Shown: in pieces, positions 13,672 through 15,019 of the stretch
How the letters are laid out: every line of letters starts with the position of its first letter
Numbering within the stretch: position 1 is the first letter of the stretch
Source of the DNA: Bacillota bacterium
Lineage (GTDB): Bacteria > Bacillota > Limnochordia > Limnochordales > ZCTH02-B6
Length of the DNA: 15,019 nt
Assembly: GCA_017578085.1 (NCBI GenBank)
Contig: PKQR01000042.1
Location: 1-15,019 of the forward strand
Reading direction: 5' to 3'
The notes under the pieces: generated by a model
Databases searched by the model: none
What the model was told of the DNA's origin: nothing
Seen by the model: only the letters and a program-made list of their open reading frames with translations
Position numbers and translations under genes: made by a program

Positions 13672-14631
13672 TCAATACCGCCGCACCAACTCCGTGCCCG
13701 GGTAGTAGTAGGCCAGGATGTCTTCGAAGCCGAACCCCGCCCTGGCCATGCCGTCTGCACCGTATTGGGGCATTCCCACGCCGTGGCCGCTGCCCCGCAC
13801 GTGAAAGACGACTTCCTCGCCTTCCACCGCCACCTCAAACCAGCTCGAACGCAACCCCAGTGCTTCCCGCACCTGGCGACCCGTGAACACGCGCCCCGCC
13901 ACCGCCACGGTCTCCGCCCGCCCCGACGGCGTGCGGCTCAATACGGAAACCGGTTCTCCGGCGGATCCAGCCCCGCCTCCCAGGCGCTCCAGCACCTGCG
14001 CCAGGGGCAGCCGCGCCACGCTTTCGTGCACCGGCGAGTGGTCTCCCCACGGGTCCGACACGCCCACCAGGTAAGGCTGGCTGCCGGCGAAGTAGCGATG
14101 GGCGTCCTCGGTGTGCCCCCCGCTGGTCGAGTGGTACAAGGCCTCGATGGGTTCCCCCCGGTACGTCAGGATCAGCCCCCGGGTGGCTTCCACCGCCAGC
14201 GCCACCCGCGCCCAGCGCTGCATGCCCTCAAGCGGCCCCCACCTCTCCACGAAAGCCTCTTGGGACATCCACGCCTGGTGCCGCCTGAAGTCGGACGTGA
14301 CGTGGGCTTCCGGCCTGTCGGGCACGCGCTCGTTGCGCTCGACCCGCCTTAACGCGTAGGTGCGGGCGGCCACCGCCTGGGCCTTGAGGGCTTCCAGGTG
14401 AAAGTCGGCCGGAACCTCCGCCGCCACCACCCCGCGCACGTATTCCTCCAGTCCCATTTCCACCACGCGGCCTGCGCCCGCGTCCCACACCGCGATCACG
14501 GGTTCGGGCGCGCGCCAGCGCAGCCACACCCAAAGGCCCAAAAGAAATAGAGCCACTAGGCTCAAGCGCAAGAGCTCCCGGTTGGGCTCGCGCCGCAGGC
14601 GCCTGCCGGAAGCGAAGCGCCCCATGGCCAT
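13672..14631 (-). CDS. spoIID: SpoIID, stage II sporulation lytic transglycosylase
   Basis: Cleaves glycan strands denuded by SpoIIP in the septal wall during forespore engulfment, as part of the SpoIID-SpoIIM-SpoIIP machine. 319 aa: a basic N-terminus, one TM anchor (about 21-38), then the SpoIID/LytB domain. GVVAAEVPADFHLEALKAQAVAARTYAL (67-94) carries the conserved catalytic-type Glu72; YHSTSGGHTEDA, PYLVGVSDPWGDHSP and GSGHGVGMPQYGADGMA near the C-terminus are signature segments. No cysteine occurs anywhere, so a cysteine-containing zinc site reported in some clostridial homologues cannot be present. ATG at 14631 (AGGCGG ahead) or the ATG two codons later may be used. A sigma-E-like promoter is 30-60 bases upstream. 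A SPOR-domain gene precedes it. Confidence 0.95.
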   Translation of the reverse strand: MAMGRFASGRRLRREPNRELLRLSLVALFLLGLWVWLRWRAPEPVIAVWDAGAGRVVEMGLEEYVRGVVAAEVPADFHLEALKAQAVAARTYALRRVERNERVPDRPEAHVTSDFRRHQAWMSQEAFVERWGPLEGMQRWARVALAVEATRGLILTYRGEPIEALYHSTSGGHTEDAHRYFAGSQPYLVGVSDPWGDHSPVHESVARLPLAQVLERLGGGAGSAGEPVSVLSRTPSGRAETVAVAGRVFTGRQVREALGLRSSWFEVAVEGEEVVFHVRGSGHGVGMPQYGADGMARAGFGFEDILAYYYPGTELVRRY

Positions 14632-14662
14632 TCCCCCCGCCTGGTCGACGACCGCAAGGAGG

Positions 14663-14691
14663 ATCCTATGGGCAATGGATGCTCCCTATGC
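14663..14691 (-). promoter_or_regulatory. Sigma-E-like sporulation promoter upstream of spoIID
   Basis: Minus-strand GCATAGG (14685-14691), a 14-base spacer, and CATAGGAT (14663-14670). Against the Bacillus sigma-E pattern (about KMATATT, 14 bases, CATACAAT) this matches roughly 5 of 7 and 6 of 8 with correct spacing. The predicted +1 near 14656 leaves a 25-base leader. spoIID is a classical sigma-E target, which adds weight. The rest of the 212-base gap (14632-14843) holds only a 6-bp inverted repeat, TCACCG and CGGTGA (14782-14810). Confidence 0.4.
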
Positions 14692-14843
14692 GGCGGTGGG
14701 AGATGGCCTCACCCGTTGCGCTCACGGCGGCCAGCCAGGGCATGCCAGAGCCCGCTCACGCCCCGGTGGCTGGGAGTGGGATCACCGAAGGCCGGTTGCC
14801 CCGACGGTGACGGGATGGCGGATTACCTGAACTCGGTATAGGG

Positions 14844-15019
14844 TTATCCGGGCGGAATGACGATGGCCTCATAGCCCAGGGCCCGCAGGTTGTCGGCGGT
14901 GGCCCGGGCCCGCGACTCCTGGGAGAAGGCTCCCACCTGCACCCGGTGCGGCGGCTGGCCGGACACAAACACTTCGAACCCGCGGGCGCGCAACTCCGCG
15001 GCCAGCGCGTCCGCCCGGC
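14844..15019 (-). CDS. SPOR-domain protein, C-terminal fragment (5' end outside window)
   Basis: The last 57 residues of a protein entering from the right edge, ending in TAA. The readable part has ADALAAELRARGFEVFVSG, the end of a first repeat half, then HRVQVGAFSQESRARATADNLRALGYEAIVIPPG, a textbook SPOR half (RVQVGAF, then an Ala-rich helix and LGYEAIV). SPOR domains bind glycan strands lacking stem peptides, often at division septa. The catalytic or anchoring part is not visible: it could be an amidase, a second SpoIID/LytB-like protein, or a septal factor. Being beside spoIID suggests a cell-wall or sporulation role (inference). Confidence 0.85.
   Translation of the reverse strand, partial: RADALAAELRARGFEVFVSGQPPHRVQVGAFSQESRARATADNLRALGYEAIVIPPG

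Noticed and set aside
12128..13705. Long plus-strand open frame (525 codons) across mrp and the CysO-like gene
   Set aside because: It is antisense to two clear conserved genes; the translation is rich in His, Arg, Gln and Pro with no recognisable domain, as expected for shadow frames in G+C-rich DNA.
14782..14810. Inverted repeat TCACCG and CGGTGA between the SPOR gene and spoIID, considered as a terminator
   Set aside because: Six-bp arms with a 17-base loop and no T-tract; likely chance.
1..15019. Mobile elements, CRISPR arrays, tRNA or rRNA genes
   Set aside because: None seen: no transposase-like frames, no regularly spaced repeats, no tRNA-like cloverleaf or rRNA signature was noticed; genes are continuous and co-directional.

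Overview
The window is a G+C-rich (roughly two thirds G+C by eye), gene-dense stretch of bacterial chromosome. All 17 recognisable protein genes lie on the minus strand, so the biological order runs from high to low coordinates. SpoIID together with a complete Mre, PBP2/RodA and MinC-MinD-MinE set points to an endospore-forming member of the Bacillota from a high-G+C, deep-branching group (Symbiobacterium- or Limnochorda-like). This lineage call is an inference; no rRNA is present to confirm it. I see no mobile elements, tRNAs, rRNAs or CRISPR arrays, and no gene-free stretch over 300 bases.

Region 1 (15019 to 13672): the C-terminal end of a SPOR-domain protein, then spoIID, a cell-wall hydrolase used in forespore engulfment. 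A sigma-E-like promoter lies in the 212-base gap between them.

Region 2 (13603 to 8770): a sulfur and Fe-S block. It holds an Mrp/ApbC Fe-S carrier ATPase, a CysO-like ubiquitin-fold sulfur carrier, ATP sulfurylase (sat), a TusA-family protein, a HesA/MoeB/ThiF-type E1-like adenylyltransferase, and a PLP cysteine synthase. From TusA onward the genes are tightly packed or overlapping (hesA and cysK share 4 bases as GTGA). The set resembles a carrier-protein-thiocarboxylate route to cysteine, as in the Mycobacterium CysO/CysM system. It lacks the usual Mec-type JAMM peptidase nearby, and the carrier has one residue (Arg) after its Gly-Gly. This is the most interesting part of the window.

Region 3 (8661 to 1): a long morphogenesis and division operon in the order maf - radC - mreB - mreC - mreD - mrdA (PBP2) - minC - minD - minE - rodA (cut by the window edge). 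It appears to start from an extended -10 promoter whose predicted start site falls on the A of the maf ATG, so the mRNA would be leaderless. MreB/C/D with PBP2 and RodA form the elongasome; MinC/D/E place the division septum; Maf is a nucleotide pyrophosphatase linked to division arrest. The core order matches the Bacillus maf-radC-mreBCD-minCD locus, with mrdA, minE and rodA added.
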